From Pseudomonas indica NBRC 103045 (lineage in GTDB: Bacteria > Pseudomonadota > Gammaproteobacteria > Pseudomonadales > Pseudomonadaceae): DNA of 64,000 nucleotides. Position 1 is the stretch's first letter. Every line of letters begins with the position of its first letter. The DNA is taken from positions 179,270-243,269 of the forward strand of contig NZ_BDAC01000008.1 in NCBI RefSeq assembly GCF_002091635.1. The letters run 5' to 3'. Positions 1-14,400 of this stretch are shown one piece after another. The translations under genes and the position numbers were made by a program. Below the pieces are notes generated by a model that had not been told where the DNA came from, ran no database searches, and saw only the letters and a list, made by a program, of their open reading frames with translations.

Positions 1-3000
1 CCGTAGCTCGTTCTCATCGCGATATAGGATGTCGGTGGCGGCAACCCGCTGGCCGCCGACTTCGACGATCAGGTTCTCGCCGAAACCACGTCCTCTCAGG
101 GTCGCCTCGGCGCCACCGCGCCAGCTCGATTGGCGCGGGCCGAAGCTGTCGAGGGCGATCTGGGCCTCGCTGTCGGCGATGAAACGGAAGCGGTAGTCAT
201 GGCCCAGCGCACGCTTCTGCTGGTCTTGCAGGGCCGCCCCGAGTACCACCTCGTACTGTTTACCCGAAACGAGCGCGTTCGGCCGAATCACCAGACGACC
301 GACGCCGACCTGTGCCACTTGTGCCGGCACAGCCACGCCATCGAGCCGCAGTTGGACCAGTTGGCTGCCCAGGTCACGCAACTGCTGGTTATCCAGCAGG
401 CGGTTGAACTGCACTTCGATGGCCGCCTCACGGGGTAGCCGGCCCATCGGGCGCGGGAACTGGGAAAGGATCGCCAGGTTCTGGTAGGCCAGGGTATTCA
501 GGCTGCCACCCAGTTGAGTCGCTGCACCCAAATCTTCCAGGGGGTTTTCCGCCGGCTCGCCGTGGACGAACACGAAGGAGCTACCGGCATAAAGCGCCTG
601 GCTGCCCAGGGACAGGCTGGTGACGTTGCCCAGCACGCTGAAGTAGTCGCGCAGGGCGATATTGCTCTGTACCTGACCGTTCAGCCACGGCGAGATATCG
701 AACAACTGCACGTCGCCCTGTCCACCGGCCACGTATAGGGTCTGCCCGGCCAGCTGCAATTGACCGGCGAACAGGTCGCCACGGCTCACCAGGTAAGTCA
801 GCTTGAGATCGGTAACGGGGGTCGCACCGGTATCGCTGTCCAGTGCGAACAACTGCACCGTGGCTGCGCTGCCGCTGGAAACCAGCAAATGGTTCGGCAG
901 GACCAGGACATCTTCCGGCACGAAGGGATTGCCCGCTGCATCGCGGGTGTTTATCCGACGCTTGATGCGGTATTCGCCGCTGGCCAGCTCGATTTCCACC
1001 AGTTGCCGCTGCTGCGGCAGGGTTGCCCAGAGGCTCGAACCCACCAGGCGCAGACGCCCAGGGATGCCGCCCAGGCGGGTGGTATCCAGCAGGCCCAGAT
1101 CGATCAGCTTCAGCTCGGCAGTCAGGCGATACAGGCGGACACCTTGCTGGTAGGCCACGTAGATCAAACCATCGCCACTGGCGAGGGCATTGATGTCCGC
1201 TGGCAGCTCCATCTCGGCGATGCGCTCGGGCTCGGCCGGCAACGTCAGGTCAAACTGCACCAGCTTGCGTCCGCCGGCGAGGAAGAGCTGATCGCCGGTA
1301 ATGGTCATGTCGACGAAGCCACGTGGCGCCAGGCCGTTCGGCGCCTCGTAGTGATAGTACTTCTCGGTGTCGAGGAACTTCTTGGTCAGGATCACCGGGT
1401 GCACTGGATCGCTGATGTCGGCAACGATCAGCCGGGCGTCCTTGCTGGTGATACGCGACACACGCCCTTGTAGATCCAGCTTGTCGAAGCTGCCGCCAGT
1501 GATGACGTAGAGCAACTGCGACTCGGCATTGTCCAGACGGGTGATGGCGGAGATCGGACTGGCCACTTCCGACGGCAGATTGACGGAGCCGGTGGGTACA
1601 CCGGTGTAGAAGTATTCGACCTTCGCCTCGGCTTGCTCGCCCGGGAACAGCTGGCTTTCCACCGTGACCTTGGCCTTGCCGAAGCTGCCGGCCGGTGCCC
1701 GCACTTCGAGCCGATTGCTGCTGAGCACTTTCAGGTCGCCCGCCAGTGCACCGGCGAAGCGCACTTGGACGTAGTGGTTGAAACCACGGCCATGCAGGGT
1801 GACCAGATTGCCGCCCTGGGGAGGGCCGGTCTTCGGTTGCAGATCGTCGATTTCTACCTGCGGGAGCACGGTGATCGCTCCCTGGCGCAGGTAGGCCAGA
1901 TGCTGGTCGAGACGCTCCACCTTGACCGGCAAGGTGGCGCTGATCCCGCCCAGTTGCAGGTCCGGAACCTGCACCCGCAGTTCCTGGTCCGTGACGCCGA
2001 CGACCTGCTCGGGCTGCAGACGCACCTCGCCGATCCAGACCGCCAGTTGTTCCGCCGCGACGCCGAAGCCGCTACCACTGATCAACGCCTGTTCGCCACC
2101 GGTGGCATGGAAGTAATGCAGACCGGTCACATCGTTGACCACGCGACGTACCTGATTCACCAGCGGACGCACACCGGTGCGGCGCTCGAGCTGCAGGACG
2201 AACGGCTGGCGCAGGCTGTGGCCCTGAAGGTCGAGCAGCGCCTGGGTAACCTCGATGCGCAATCTGCCCTGGTATTCGCCCTTGAAGCGCAACTCGATGA
2301 GACCGCCGCGTAGCGTATTGGTACCGGCCATTTCATAGGCTGCGCCGTCCAGCGGCTGGCCTTGCTCGTCGAGCACGTTCAACGCCTGCGCCAGATGAGC
2401 GGCATCGGTATTGATCAGGTTGTTGAAGGCAATCAGCACCGGCTCGTTGAGGCCGATTACCGCACCACTGGCCGGCGTACTGGAAGCCACGGCCAGGTAG
2501 GGCTGGGTATTGATCTCCACGCCCTTGCCGTTGCCTTGCATCACTTGGCCGCCCATGCCCAGCAGCTCACCGGTCTTCTGGGTCTGCCAGTAGATGGTCT
2601 CGTATTGTCCCTGGGCGTTGGCTTCCAGCAGCAGGTAGCGGTCGCCCGTGGATACGCTGATCAGGCCCTGCTGTACCTGCAGGGACGCCAGGCTGAGCGC
2701 ATCGCTCACCGAACTGGCGGAGACAATGCCCCGTTCGATCGCCTGGACACGGTATTCCAACTGATCGCCGAAGCCCTTGAAGATCGCCAGGTGCAATTGG
2801 GTGTTGCGCAGGAACAGCACGTAGAGCTCGCCGTTCAGCCATTGCAGGTCCACAGGCGCACCCAGCAGGTCGGCACGCAGGCTGCCATCGAAGGCAATGG
2901 TCGGCAGCGGCGCCTGGGCGCCCAGTTCGTTACGACCCAGCGGCAGGAAGCGGACGTAGCCGGTTCCCAGGTCATTCGCCGCAGCCACGGCCAGGGCACG

Positions 3001-6000
3001 ACGGGTCGGCTCGATGGCGACATCGAGTGCACGATGGTTCGGCAACGCCAGGCTGGAAACCAGCAACGGCCGGCTCAGGTCGTTGACATCGACCACACTC
3101 ACCCCGGCGCGGTCGTTGGCCAGGTAGACGACCTTGTCGAGCACCTCCAGTCCCAGCACTGCATCGTTCAGACGCAACTGCGACAGGCGGATCGGACGCT
3201 CCCAGAGGCCAATGTCATAGATCTCCAGGCCGGCGGTCATCAGGAAACGGTTGCCGGCAGTCGGCGCCGAACCGGCTTTCACGCCAACGAACAGCAGATC
3301 GCCGACGCTCTGGGCAGCGCCGATCTGCATCGGCGGGTAGTTCGGCAGGATGACTCCCAGGCCCTTGGGCAGCGTGTAGGACAGTGAGCCGACCTTGATG
3401 GTCCGGGTTTCCGCCCCGCTGGGAATACGCAGGTACAGGTCATAGATGTCCGGATCGATTACGCCGGGCAGGGTGAAGCTGAAACTGCGCAGGGTTTCGA
3501 CGTCGTCCTGCAGATCGATGGTCGTCACGCCGGGGGCTTCGACCACCGGGCTTCTGCCGGTATAGATCTCGGTATCGCTATGGCGGGCGCGCAGCACGAC
3601 TCGGGTGCCCGGCATCAGGGCGTCGTGGCTGGCGGTAATAGCGACTTTCTGGCCACCCGCCTTGCTGGCGGAATCCGGCGAGACAGTGAATTTGACCTGT
3701 TCGAGCGGCTGCTCGGTCCCCACCATCAGAGCACCGAGGAAGTCGGCGCGTAGACCACCGTCTTCCAGGCGCAAGTGCCACTGGCCGGGGGTGAGCGGCA
3801 GCAGGTCGAGGGCATGGGCGGCGATGCGCACTTCCTTGTCGCTGACCCATTGCAGATCGATCGGATACTGATTGACGAAACCTTTCACCGACTGGGAGAA
3901 GCCAGCGCCGTGAATCTCCACCGTTGCCTGCTGGCCCCGGTGGAAACGGGCGTTCTTCAAGTAGTCGATACGCGGTTGGCTGGCGCCGGCCGGTGCGATC
4001 CGGAAGTCCACCTGATACGGCGTCCACAGGCCGCTGCCGCGCAGGTTGCGCGCGCTGTCCAGGCGCAAGCTGAGCCGGGCGCCCGGAGCCGGGGCGAAGC
4101 GCAGGGCGATGCGGGTCGCGGACTGGTTGTCGCCGTCGAGGGCAACGACTTCCGGCACCGGCAGGTTCTGCTCGCCATTGCCGATATCCAGCAGGCGGAT
4201 TGCGCCTTCGCTGCGCAGGGAATCGAGGGTGACCGGTTCGTTGAACGTGAGCTGCAAGGTCTGCTCGCCAGCTGGCAGGACACCGTCCTGCTTGACCGAA
4301 GCCTCCAGGACCAACGCCCCCGGCAATTCCAGAACCGTCAGGCCCTGCGTCCCCGAGCCGGCCACCAGGCGGTTGTTGAACAGGTCCAGCGCTTCGATGC
4401 GCTCCTGGTTACCCGCCGAGACGACGTGCGGCTGCATCGGGTTGCGCAGGTCGAGCACCACCACCCCGCTCTCGGCCGAGACGAACAGTAGGCTGCCAGC
4501 CATGCGCAGACGTACCCCGCGGCCAGCGGAAGCCTGCAACTGCTTGCCGAGATCGACGCGCAGGCGCTGCTGCGGCTGGTCGCGGTCGAAGATTTCCAGG
4601 CCACGGCTGCCCAGAGCAACGATCATGTAACGACCGTAGATCGCCACATCCTGCGGATTAGCCTCGAACTCATAGCTGCGAAGCTGAGCCGGATCGAACA
4701 GGTTGAGCATCTGCAGCTTGCCGGCTTCGCCATCGGTAGCCTTGACCAGCGACTCGCTCCACCCTGGGCAATTGCGCCATGCGGCACTGCGGATGTTGCC
4801 CCCGCCAATCAGCCAACCATCCTCCAGGCGCAGCACACCGGCACCAGAAAGCGCAGCGGGTGCATCGACACGAACCGGGTCCTCGCCGTCCTGGTAGTTG
4901 AGAGCCATCAGACCTGTGCCGTTCGAACTACCCGTCTTGAACGCGCATTCCTGGCTGTCCGGCGGCTCGGCGTCGACCGAAGCCCCGGCGGCGATCAGAC
5001 CATAGCCTTGTTTGATCAGGCGACTGATCGGCGTACTCAGCTCTTCCTCATGGATCACCTGCAGGCCGTTCTGTTCGTCCAGGTTCAGACGGGCCACGCC
5101 GCCCAGACCGCTGGCCACGTAGAGGCGCTTACGCCGAGTGTTTTCTTCCCACTCCAAGGTAGGTGCGATCTGCAGCGAATCCAGGGCGATGCGGAAATCC
5201 TGTGCCGCCGCACGGTCGAGGATTTCCTGCTCCTCCGCGGTCGGCTCGAGGGTGCCGCTGCCGAGGAAACTGCCTTCCAGACGCTTCTGAATCTTTAGTG
5301 CCTGGTTCTTCAGATTCAGGCGCTGGGCATCGCTCGGCAAGGCGGGTGAACCCCCCACCAGTTCCGGACGGGCCGGGTTCTGCACGGAGAACGCTGCCGC
5401 ACGGTAGTTTTCCGGCATCCAGCCACCAGCCTGCAGCACCTGCTTGCCATAGCCTTCCACCATGAAGCCGCCGTTGGTCAGGGCCACGCCGGTCTCGCGG
5501 TCGATAAAAACATCGCTCGGGAAAATCAGCGACGGATGCAGCTCGGCCAGCTTGCGCAGGCCATAACCGAAGCTGTCGTCACCGCTCAGGCGACTCTGGT
5601 TGCCGTAGCGGTCCTCGCCCAGCACATCGACCTTGCCCGGCATGCCACGCGGCGAGGTCACCCGCATGCGGGTACTGGACAGCACGTCGATACGGCCGAC
5701 CGGCAGGCCGCCGAAGCGCACCTTGAGCCCATCCATGACACTGTTGCCCGGCTCGAAGCCCTCGCCGGTGAGGGTAACAGTGGTATCGCCGCCGACCGGC
5801 CCCCACAAGGGTGTCAGGGCATCCAGGCGAATGGGCGCATCCACGAGCAGAGCGCCTTCCAGTACCGCCTGCTGGGTCACGCCGTCGCGCACCACGGCCA
5901 GGGTCAGGTTGTACTGTCCCGCCTGTGGCAACGGCGGCACGCTGGCCTTCAGCACAGCGGGAGCGGTATCGCTTTCACGCACCACTTCTTCGATCTGCAG

Positions 6001-9000
6001 GAGCTGGTCGCCGACGTACAGACGGACGCCGGTCATACTCGCCGGCAAGCCGCGGGCGCTGACGGTGATCAGGCTGGCCTTGTCCCGTGCCACACGGCGC
6101 GGCACCACCGCTTCGAGCGACAGCGCATCCTCGCGGCTGCCACGGTAGACCAGCGAGACACGCTGGTCCTGGGCAAGCGTATGCAGCACCAGCGGATCGC
6201 GCCCGCTCATCGGTTTCACCGACGCCAGGCCAGCCTTCACCAGCAGTGTCAGCCGGGAACCGACCGCCAGTTGTCCGGCGCTCGCATCGCTCAGCACCAG
6301 CCGCGCATCGTTGTTGATGATCTGCACCGTGGAATTCAGCGTCTCGCCCTGCGGACCAAGCAAGGCGAAGCGCGCCAGGTTGGCCGGATACAGATCGATG
6401 GCCTTGCTGAAGCGGGCGACGACCAGCAGGCTGCCGTCCGGCTGGCGGTCGAGGATACCGTTCACCGGGTCCACACGATGCAGGCGCAAGACCACGTCAG
6501 GTACCACCTGGACCACACTGCCAGTCGCGTCCACGCCACCACCGAGGGCCGAGTAGGCATCCGCCACTACGCTTTCGATGGTGCCGCCGGCAGGGGCATC
6601 CATGCTGCGACCCGGCTGCGGGCGCAACGGGTCGGTGACATCGATGGTCAGCACGCCCTTGTTGCCGCGGGCGACATACAGGGTGTTGCCGTTGAAATCG
6701 AGGTCGTAGACGTAGCCGATATCGTTGACCCGTGCGACCACCTGCGGCTTGGCCGGATTCTGCAGATCCACCACGGCTACGCCGCTGGCGCCCGCCGCCA
6801 CGTAGGCATAGCGCCCCTGCAACGACACACGGGTGCCTGGCAGGTCCAGATGGGCGAGGCGTTGCAGCCCCTTGGCCTTGTCCTGGCGATAGACTTGGAA
6901 GCCACCGCTGCCGTTGGCCTCGGTGGCCGTCAGGCGGTTACTGGCGAAGTTGAAGGCACCGCCGACACCTACCAGCAGTCCCGCCTCTCCGGCCGGGGAA
7001 TCCTGGGTCGCAACATCCAGCAGCGGCACGTTCGGCTCGCTGGCGAGGCTTTCCACCAGATAAGTCTTGTTCGTCAGGAACGAATCGACGACACCGACAC
7101 CCGCCTCGCCTGCTGCCAGCAGGACGCGAGCGTTACGCACGCGCAGGCCACGGGCGGATTTGCCCGGTAGCTCCAGAGCGTTGAGCAGCGTGCTGTTGGC
7201 CGGGTTCAGCGAGTCGAAACCAACGGTGAACAACCGCGATTCCAGCGCGTTGCCGTTGCCATCGAGGCGCACACCGGTGATGTAGGCACGATCGCTGCCG
7301 CGCTCGAAGAAGGGTTCCACACCGACGGCGATGAAGCCGCCAGGCAAGGTCACCTGGGACAGGATACGGTCGTCGCGCTTGTTCTTGTCGCGGTCGATCA
7401 GACGCAGCAGATCGTCGGGATTGGCCACCTGATCGCCGGCATTGACCGCATAGATCAGCACGCCGGCAGTTCCCTGCGCCGAGAACAGGTAGCTGCCGGA
7501 CGGGTCCAGCGCGAGGTCATACACGCGGCCGGTGTCGCGGATCAACGATTGCGGCGGCTGTTGATAGGTGAAGGCCTTGGGCAAAGTACCCTGCTGGGCA
7601 TTGCCGCTCAATGTGACCTGGACGTCCACCGTTCCCAGGGACGATGCAGGGGTGATCACTTCCAGGGTCTCGGCATCCAGCACCTTGTACTGGGTCGCCT
7701 CGGTGTCGCCGAACAGGATGGTCATCGCACCCGGATCGGCACGGAAACCTTGGCCCTTGATCAGGACGCGGGTTCCGCCGTTGAAGGAACCTTGCGCCGG
7801 CGCCAGGGAACGCAACAGCAGCGGCTCCACGTACTGCACCGCACCTACTTTCGAAGCCTTGCTGCCATTGCCGGAAATCACCTGCAGACTGGCCGCACCC
7901 GGTGTGCTGGCCGGCGCCTGGACGGTATACAGGGCAGTGCCGTCAGCCCTCGTCTCAGTCAGTGCGGCCTGGGCCACCTGGCCGGAAACGCTGAACTGCG
8001 GCTGACCGGTGACGCCGGAGAGCACCACGGTCAGCGGGCCCCCGGATACGTCCAGGGTCGACGGCGAAGTGCCGAGGATGGCGACGCGCGGGCCTGCAGC
8101 CAAGCCGGTACGGAAGCGTACCGTATGCTCCATCAGCCCACGGGTACGGCGGCTGGCCAGATCACCCTTGAGGATGATGCGGTAGCCCGACGAAGCAGCC
8201 AGTTGCTGCTCCGGAAGCATGCGCAGGACGCGTTGGTCGTCGCTACGCTGCAGAGCGAACGGAATAATTTCCGGCGGCTGTCCCGATTGTGCCTCCCGTT
8301 GCAGGACGAGGTAGTCGCGCAGGTCGTCGTCGGACAAGCGATTCAGCGAACGGGTGAAATACAGTTCCAGCGCACTATCCAGCGGCACGCCATCGGCCTG
8401 GTCACGCGGCACGCTGGAGACCAGCTCCAGGGTGAGCAGGTCGACCAATCCCAGGTGGGACTTCTTGGCTTTATCCATCATGGCGAACACACCGATACCC
8501 TGCTCGGTCACCAGCAGCGGATAACGTGCGTTGCTCTTGGTCAGCAAACCATTGGGTGTGCTCATGCATCGGTATGGCAGTACCAGTGCATCCAACAGGT
8601 TGATGTTGTCCGGGCGGCTGAAATCGTAGAAACCCAGGTATTCGCTCGGAGACTCTTCGCATTGCTCTTCGGAAGCCGCCGGCGCACGGGTCAGGTTCAC
8701 CCCGGTGGTGGCGAACGCCTCGATACCCATGCTCTGCCCCGGAACGCTGAAGCCTCCCGACTGGTAACGGGCGATCTGGCGGATGTAGGCCGGCCGACTG
8801 GCGTCGTACAGCTTCAAGTCGTTGCCGGTCGCGAAGCGGCTACCGTCTGCCGCCAATGCGGTAAGTCCGGCGCTGTCGGAATCGCCCAATTGCGGCAAGG
8901 ATGGTTTGCTCAGGTCGAACACCACGCGACGGTTGCCGTTCACGATGTGAAGGGTGTCGCCAATCACTGCGATATCACTGATCGAGCTCAACGCCTGGCT

Positions 9001-11400
9001 GCGTCCGTCGAGGGTCGCCTGGGTGATACGCCGGACCACGCTGGGCCGCAGCGGATCGGCAAGACTCACGACCGCAACGCCTTCCTTGCGCGTGGCGACG
9101 ATGGCCAGGCCCTGATGAACCACGACCTTCTCCGCCACCTCGTTGAACGGCAGCGGCAGGCTGTAGCGGATACCGCGATCCTTGCCCGGCGGTTGTTCGC
9201 CGAGGTCGTCCGGATCGCGAATCTCGCGATCGTAGACGAGCAGTACGCTACGGCCTTCGTATTCGGTGTCGACGAACGGGAAGCTGTAACCCCGCGCAGC
9301 GACGTAGACATGATGTTCAGCCAGCGCCATGGCGCTGGGCTGCAAATCCTGGGGCAGGTTGTAGTAACCCAGGCCGTGACGGGGAGCGGCCTGGTCGATC
9401 CGGGCCGGGTCATACTTGACCAGGCTCAGCCAGCCCGGCGCATAGTAATTCTTGAGGTCATCGAGCGAAGCCAGTTGGCTCGGACGCGGCACGCCTTCTC
9501 CCAATTCGCCACGGCCCAGCACATAGACCATACGCAGGTCGCTATCCACGGCGAGGTCGACGATGTTGCCCGGCGGCAACTTCAGCGGGTCGGGGACATA
9601 GTCGGTGAGCTGGCCATTCTCCAGCTTGCGCAGGCGCTGATCGATGGTGTCGCGCGACATCGCCGGTTCGCTTTCCAGACCGCGATCCAGTTGGAGGCGT
9701 CCATAGAACAACGCATTGCGCTGTACATAACGGCGCCCCAGCTCATCCTCGAGTTCCACATCGATGAAGCCACGGTATCCGGCCCCGTCGTCGTCGCGCA
9801 GCTCCGGTACCAGCCAGTTCATCCGCTCGGCGCTGTACAGACGCAGTTCGGGCGATCCCACTTCGAAAGTCTGTGCCGAGCCCGGCTCGCCGCTCTTATA
9901 GGCAGTCAACTTCATGCCGGCATGGAAGCCCTTGCCGACCACGGCGACGAGATCGTTCCGACCCGCCTGGGCAACGCGCACCACGGCCGGCGTCAGGTGG
10001 GAAATGGATAGCTCGTCGACGAAGACGAAGCCACCCAGCACCGTGTCGCTCAATCCACCATCGTTGGTCACGGTGACGGTGGCCGGGCCCGGATAGTTGG
10101 GCACTGTCTTGGCATAGAGGGCGACGATGCCGGTCTGTGCATCCAGCTCACGCTTCTCGATCACGAGCGGTTCGCCACCTACCAGCAGGCGTGGTGCGTC
10201 CCCGAAATCGACACCGCGCACGATCAGCTCGGTACCGCCGCGAACGTCGCCGGCATTCACACAGGCGCCGCGCTCGGCGCTTTCCCGCGTGCAAATGCTG
10301 AGAATGTCCGGATAGCGGGCATCGGCGGAGGCCGTGTTGAAATTGAATACGTAGTCGGCCTGCAACGGCTGGCCGGTAACCGGGGTCAGCCCCTGCTTGA
10401 TGCGGACGTAGTAGCGCTGACGCGGCAGGAGGCTCTGTCCTTCCTTACGGGTCAACTGGATGCGCCGCTTGGTGGTATCGGCACCACGGGCGGCGAAAGC
10501 AAGGTCGAATTGCGCAGTGATGTCGCGACCGATCTGGGCATCGCCCTCGAGCACCTGGACGTAATCGCCCAGTACCGTGTGTTCCGGCAGGACAGCGGAA
10601 AGCTCGATGAGAATCGCCGGCAACTGGGTACTGACGTCGTTTTCACCCAACTGGGGGGCGTGCTGCAGGATGGTCAAGGACGGCAGGTCGATACGACCGA
10701 TACCTCCCTTGCCTGCGGCGACCTGGATCGCGCCACGGGCCAGCGTCACGCCACGCACGGCGAAATCGTCGGCAGTCGCTTTGCGCTTCACCATCACCGG
10801 CACGGTGGCGTCCAGCCCGCTCTCGCCGACACGGGCCAAGTCGATAATTTGCACCAGGCTCTGACTCGGCTTGTCTTCCTGATCGGACAGAAGCTGGGTG
10901 ACATAGGCCAGGTTGCCGGAAACATGAACATCGTACAGACCGTCCGGCGCCAGGTCCGGACGGTTCGGCTCGATCTCCACCACCTGGACCACGCGGGGCT
11001 GGTCCGGCTCACTGATATCGATACGCGACAGACGCGCACTGTCGCCGGCGCCGGCCATGTCGGTGACGTATAGCTGGTTGCCGACCAGATGCAGGCGGTT
11101 GGCGATACCCAGGGTATCGACGCGCGCGACGATGGGCATGGCGGGCGTACTGAGGTCGGCAACCACCACGCCCTCTTCGGAGGCGGCGATGTAGGCGTAA
11201 TGTCCTACGACCTTCACATCGCGGCTGAAGCCGTTGGGCTTGATATAGCCGACGTGATAAGGCGCTCTCATGTTACTGATGTCGATGACTTGCACGCCAC
11301 CGTTGCCGTTGGCCACCAGCGCCAAGTTGCCGCTGCGGGTCAGGCCGTAGACGTCCGGGTATGGCATATCCACGCGGCCCATCAGCAGATACGGCAGGCC
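1..11400 (-). repeat. About six coding super-repeats of ~2 kb (propeller - bacterial Ig - IPT/TIG)
   Basis: Within the giant gene, recognisable cores of the SbsA-like bacterial Ig fold lie near 10.58, 8.39, 6.44, 4.25, 2.43 and 0.41 kb, a spacing of roughly 1.8-2.2 kb. IPT/TIG cores follow each one toward the C-terminus (for example near 7.7, 5.8, 3.9, 1.75 and 0.1 kb). Propeller-like segments rich in phrases such as VYDLALDPSGSYLF or YVAAGASGVAVVDL fill the space between. The copies are diverged at both DNA and protein level, so this is an old protein-level array and not a recent DNA duplication. Another unit probably continues past the left edge. Confidence 0.65.
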
Positions 11401-14400
11401 GAACTGGCCATCGCCGTTCTTCTGGCCGAACAGCAGCAGCTCGCCGGCGTCATTGTCCAGATAGAGAGCACCCGTGCCTTCGCTCGGGCGATCGCCGCCG
11501 ACCCAGTCCTTGCGAATCTCCGCCGTCATCTGGCTGATGAACTGGCAGGTCACCGAACCGGTCTCGCAAGCCCCGCCCGCGACTCCGGACTTACTGGCCA
11601 GGACGATGTTTTCGTCGGTCATCAGCTCCCCGATGCTGCCGCTGAACATTTCGGCGGCACCGTTGAGCAACGGGGAGTAATTGAAGAAGTCGCCACTCTG
11701 ATTGCTCTGCGCCTCGTTATCGGCATCGAGAATGAAGATGCCAGTACGAGCCGGGGGCAATGTCGTAGCCAACTGCCCCTTGGTCAGCAGGTCGAGCCTC
11801 TGCTCGATGCGCAACGGATCGACGCTGGACCAGGCAGCCAGCATGGCACCGCTGCGCGCCAGACCTCGGTATTGATCGACGGCGGTGTAATGAACCTGCT
11901 TGGCGGACGCCTGGGCGCCGGGAGCCGGGAGGATGTAGCGCCGCTCGCTGAGCGGCCAGCCTATCTCGTGGTAGGTGTCTTTCTTGACGGTGTGGTTCGG
12001 CGTGATGACCTCGGTCAGCACATGCACACGCTCGTTGCGCAGACCGGTCCGGCGCAATACCTTGCCGTCGCTGAAGTCGGCCCAATAGACGAAGTAATGC
12101 TTGTCCGGCTGGCTTACCGGGGTGGTATCACCGGCGGCGCGTTCGTCGTTGCGGAACAGCTCCAGCTTGTAGGCATCGTCTCCGGCTACCACCCAGGCAC
12201 CGCTGGCGTCCTGGTATTCGCGTTGCCAGGTCATGTAGACATGCTGGATCGCGCCGCCCATGTCCTCGATGGAGGTCACCGCCCGCAGACTCTCGCCCAT
12301 GGTCAGCACATCGCGGTCGATCGGTGCCAGTACGCTCAGGCGCGGCACCACGGTGTCTTCCAGACGACCGATGCGGATCACCTGAGACTCGCCGGCCTGT
12401 CCGAGTACGTCATAAGCAATGGCCTGGACGGTAAAGCCCTGGACGCCGGACGGCGCGGCAAGCTGCGCTCGGTAAACATGATCCTGGGCATGGCTGCCGG
12501 TTTGCTGACCGTAGCTCTGCTCCGTGGTGTAGGCGGGAATGCCGTTCACATAGAAGGTGACATGGTCTATGCCCTCGGGGCCCAGATCGTCGAAGGCCTC
12601 GACGAAGACCTCGACATCCTCGCCATCGATCACCACGCTGTTGTCGTTGTCCGGCTTGACGATGCGAGCCTGGGGCGCCTGGTCCGCCTCGATCTTCAAC
12701 GCACCGGGCAGGTCCACCATGGGCGACTCGTAGCCATCCAGGTCGCGGGCCTTTGCCCGCAGACGCAATACCTGGCCCACCCGGCCGTTCGGTACCTTGA
12801 AGTGGAACTGGTACGGCGCGGCGGAATCCTCGCCCAACGGCTGGTAGACCGGCGTGGCATCCGCCGCACCGATGGAATAGAAGAGCGAAGCACTGTCCAC
12901 GCCCACTTCCGGATCGCTGGCCTGGACCTGGATAACGATGCCGCGGCCTTCGGTCAGCGAGCTGACATCGCCCATGGCGAAACCGCGGGCGTCCAGCAGC
13001 TTGATGGCGTTCACTTCCGGAAGCTGGTTCTTGCGCAACGTCACCGGAATGTTCTGCACGGTTTCGTTACCCGCACCATCCCTTGCGGTAATACGCAGTT
13101 GCATGGATAAGGCGTCAGGCAACGCATCGGTCCGTCCCAGATAATCGGCGATGCTACCCAGCGGCAGGCTGCCGAAGAACGGAGCGGTGATCATCAACCG
13201 GTCGGCGACACGCTCGCCGTCCACGAATTGACCGTCGGCATCGCGATCCACGTAAAGCCCCAGCCCTACCGAGCCAACTCGCACGTTGTCCTCGACTTCG
13301 AGCTGATAGGGCAAGGCGCGCTTCTCCGAAGCGCTGGCGCCAGGGCTGACCGGAAGCTTCACCACCAGTTGCGGCGGTTGCTCGTCCTTGAAGGTATGCA
13401 CCCGCACCGGGCGCGGGGTAGTAACGCTACGCGCCTGCCCGTTGGCACGGCGCTCCAGCGTGCTGGCGGTCAGCAGCAGATCGGTGCCGGCCTGGCCATA
13501 GGGAATCTCGACGAGAAATTCATAGGGGAAGACCAGGTCGGTGAAGCTGCGATCTCCGCCCTTGAGTCCAGCCACGTTGAGCACTACGCGGTCGATGCCG
13601 ACATCGTCCACCGCGTTGACCTGCACCAGCATCAACTGGCCTTCGATGACTTGGCTTCCGTCCTTCGGTGTACCAATGACAACGCTCGGCGCCTGGTCCT
13701 GGACGATTTCCACATCCAGACCTTCTTCCGCACGGTGTTTGTCCAAGTCGTTATGGGCAACCCCGTAGGTATCTACCGCCTCTATGCTGAGGTGAACGCG
13801 GTTGGCCGCCGGATTGGCGGGGTCGAAGACCGACATCGGAACGGAGAAGTTGTACGGCGCGGTGCGCAGGCGCATTTCGTAGGGCTGCTGGCCATTGCCA
13901 TACGTGGCCCGGAGATGGACATACTCGATACCGACATCATCGAAAGCCTTGACGTTGACGTACAGCGGGTTGCCTTCAACCACCTTGGCGCCGGCCAACG
14001 GCTCCACCACGTCGAGCACGGGGCGCTCATCGACGCGAACCGGATAACTGACGCGGGTCGAGTAGCTGTTGGCGACGTCGTAGGCATCCACTTTGACCCA
14101 GACCTCGACGGCACTCACCTGGTCGTGGGTCACGCCAAAGCCGTCAAGGATTTGCTGCAGGCGATCCACATGGAGCACCTGGGTATATTCCGGGGTATCG
14201 ATGTCGACCGTGGAAACCGGCTTGTAGTCATCGGCCGGAATCCCTTCGATGTTGCGCACCTGGACGAAGTCCTGGATGCGTGCCTGCGCTTCTCCCTTCA
14301 CCAGCACGCTGTAGGCGCGCGACACGGTGATGCGGTTGACCTTGACGTTATCCAGGGCCTGCACGCCGACGGTGAAGTCGCTGTCTTCAATGGCGCCGAA

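Noticed and set aside
5536..7170. Long plus-strand frame of 544 codons, and similar ones at 7549-10011, 11089-13110, 13228-15618 and 16108-17946
   Set aside because: All lie in the codon register directly opposite the giant minus-strand gene. They are Gln/His/Val-rich antisense shadows with no recognisable domain, and the minus-strand reading has clear Ig, IPT and propeller motifs.
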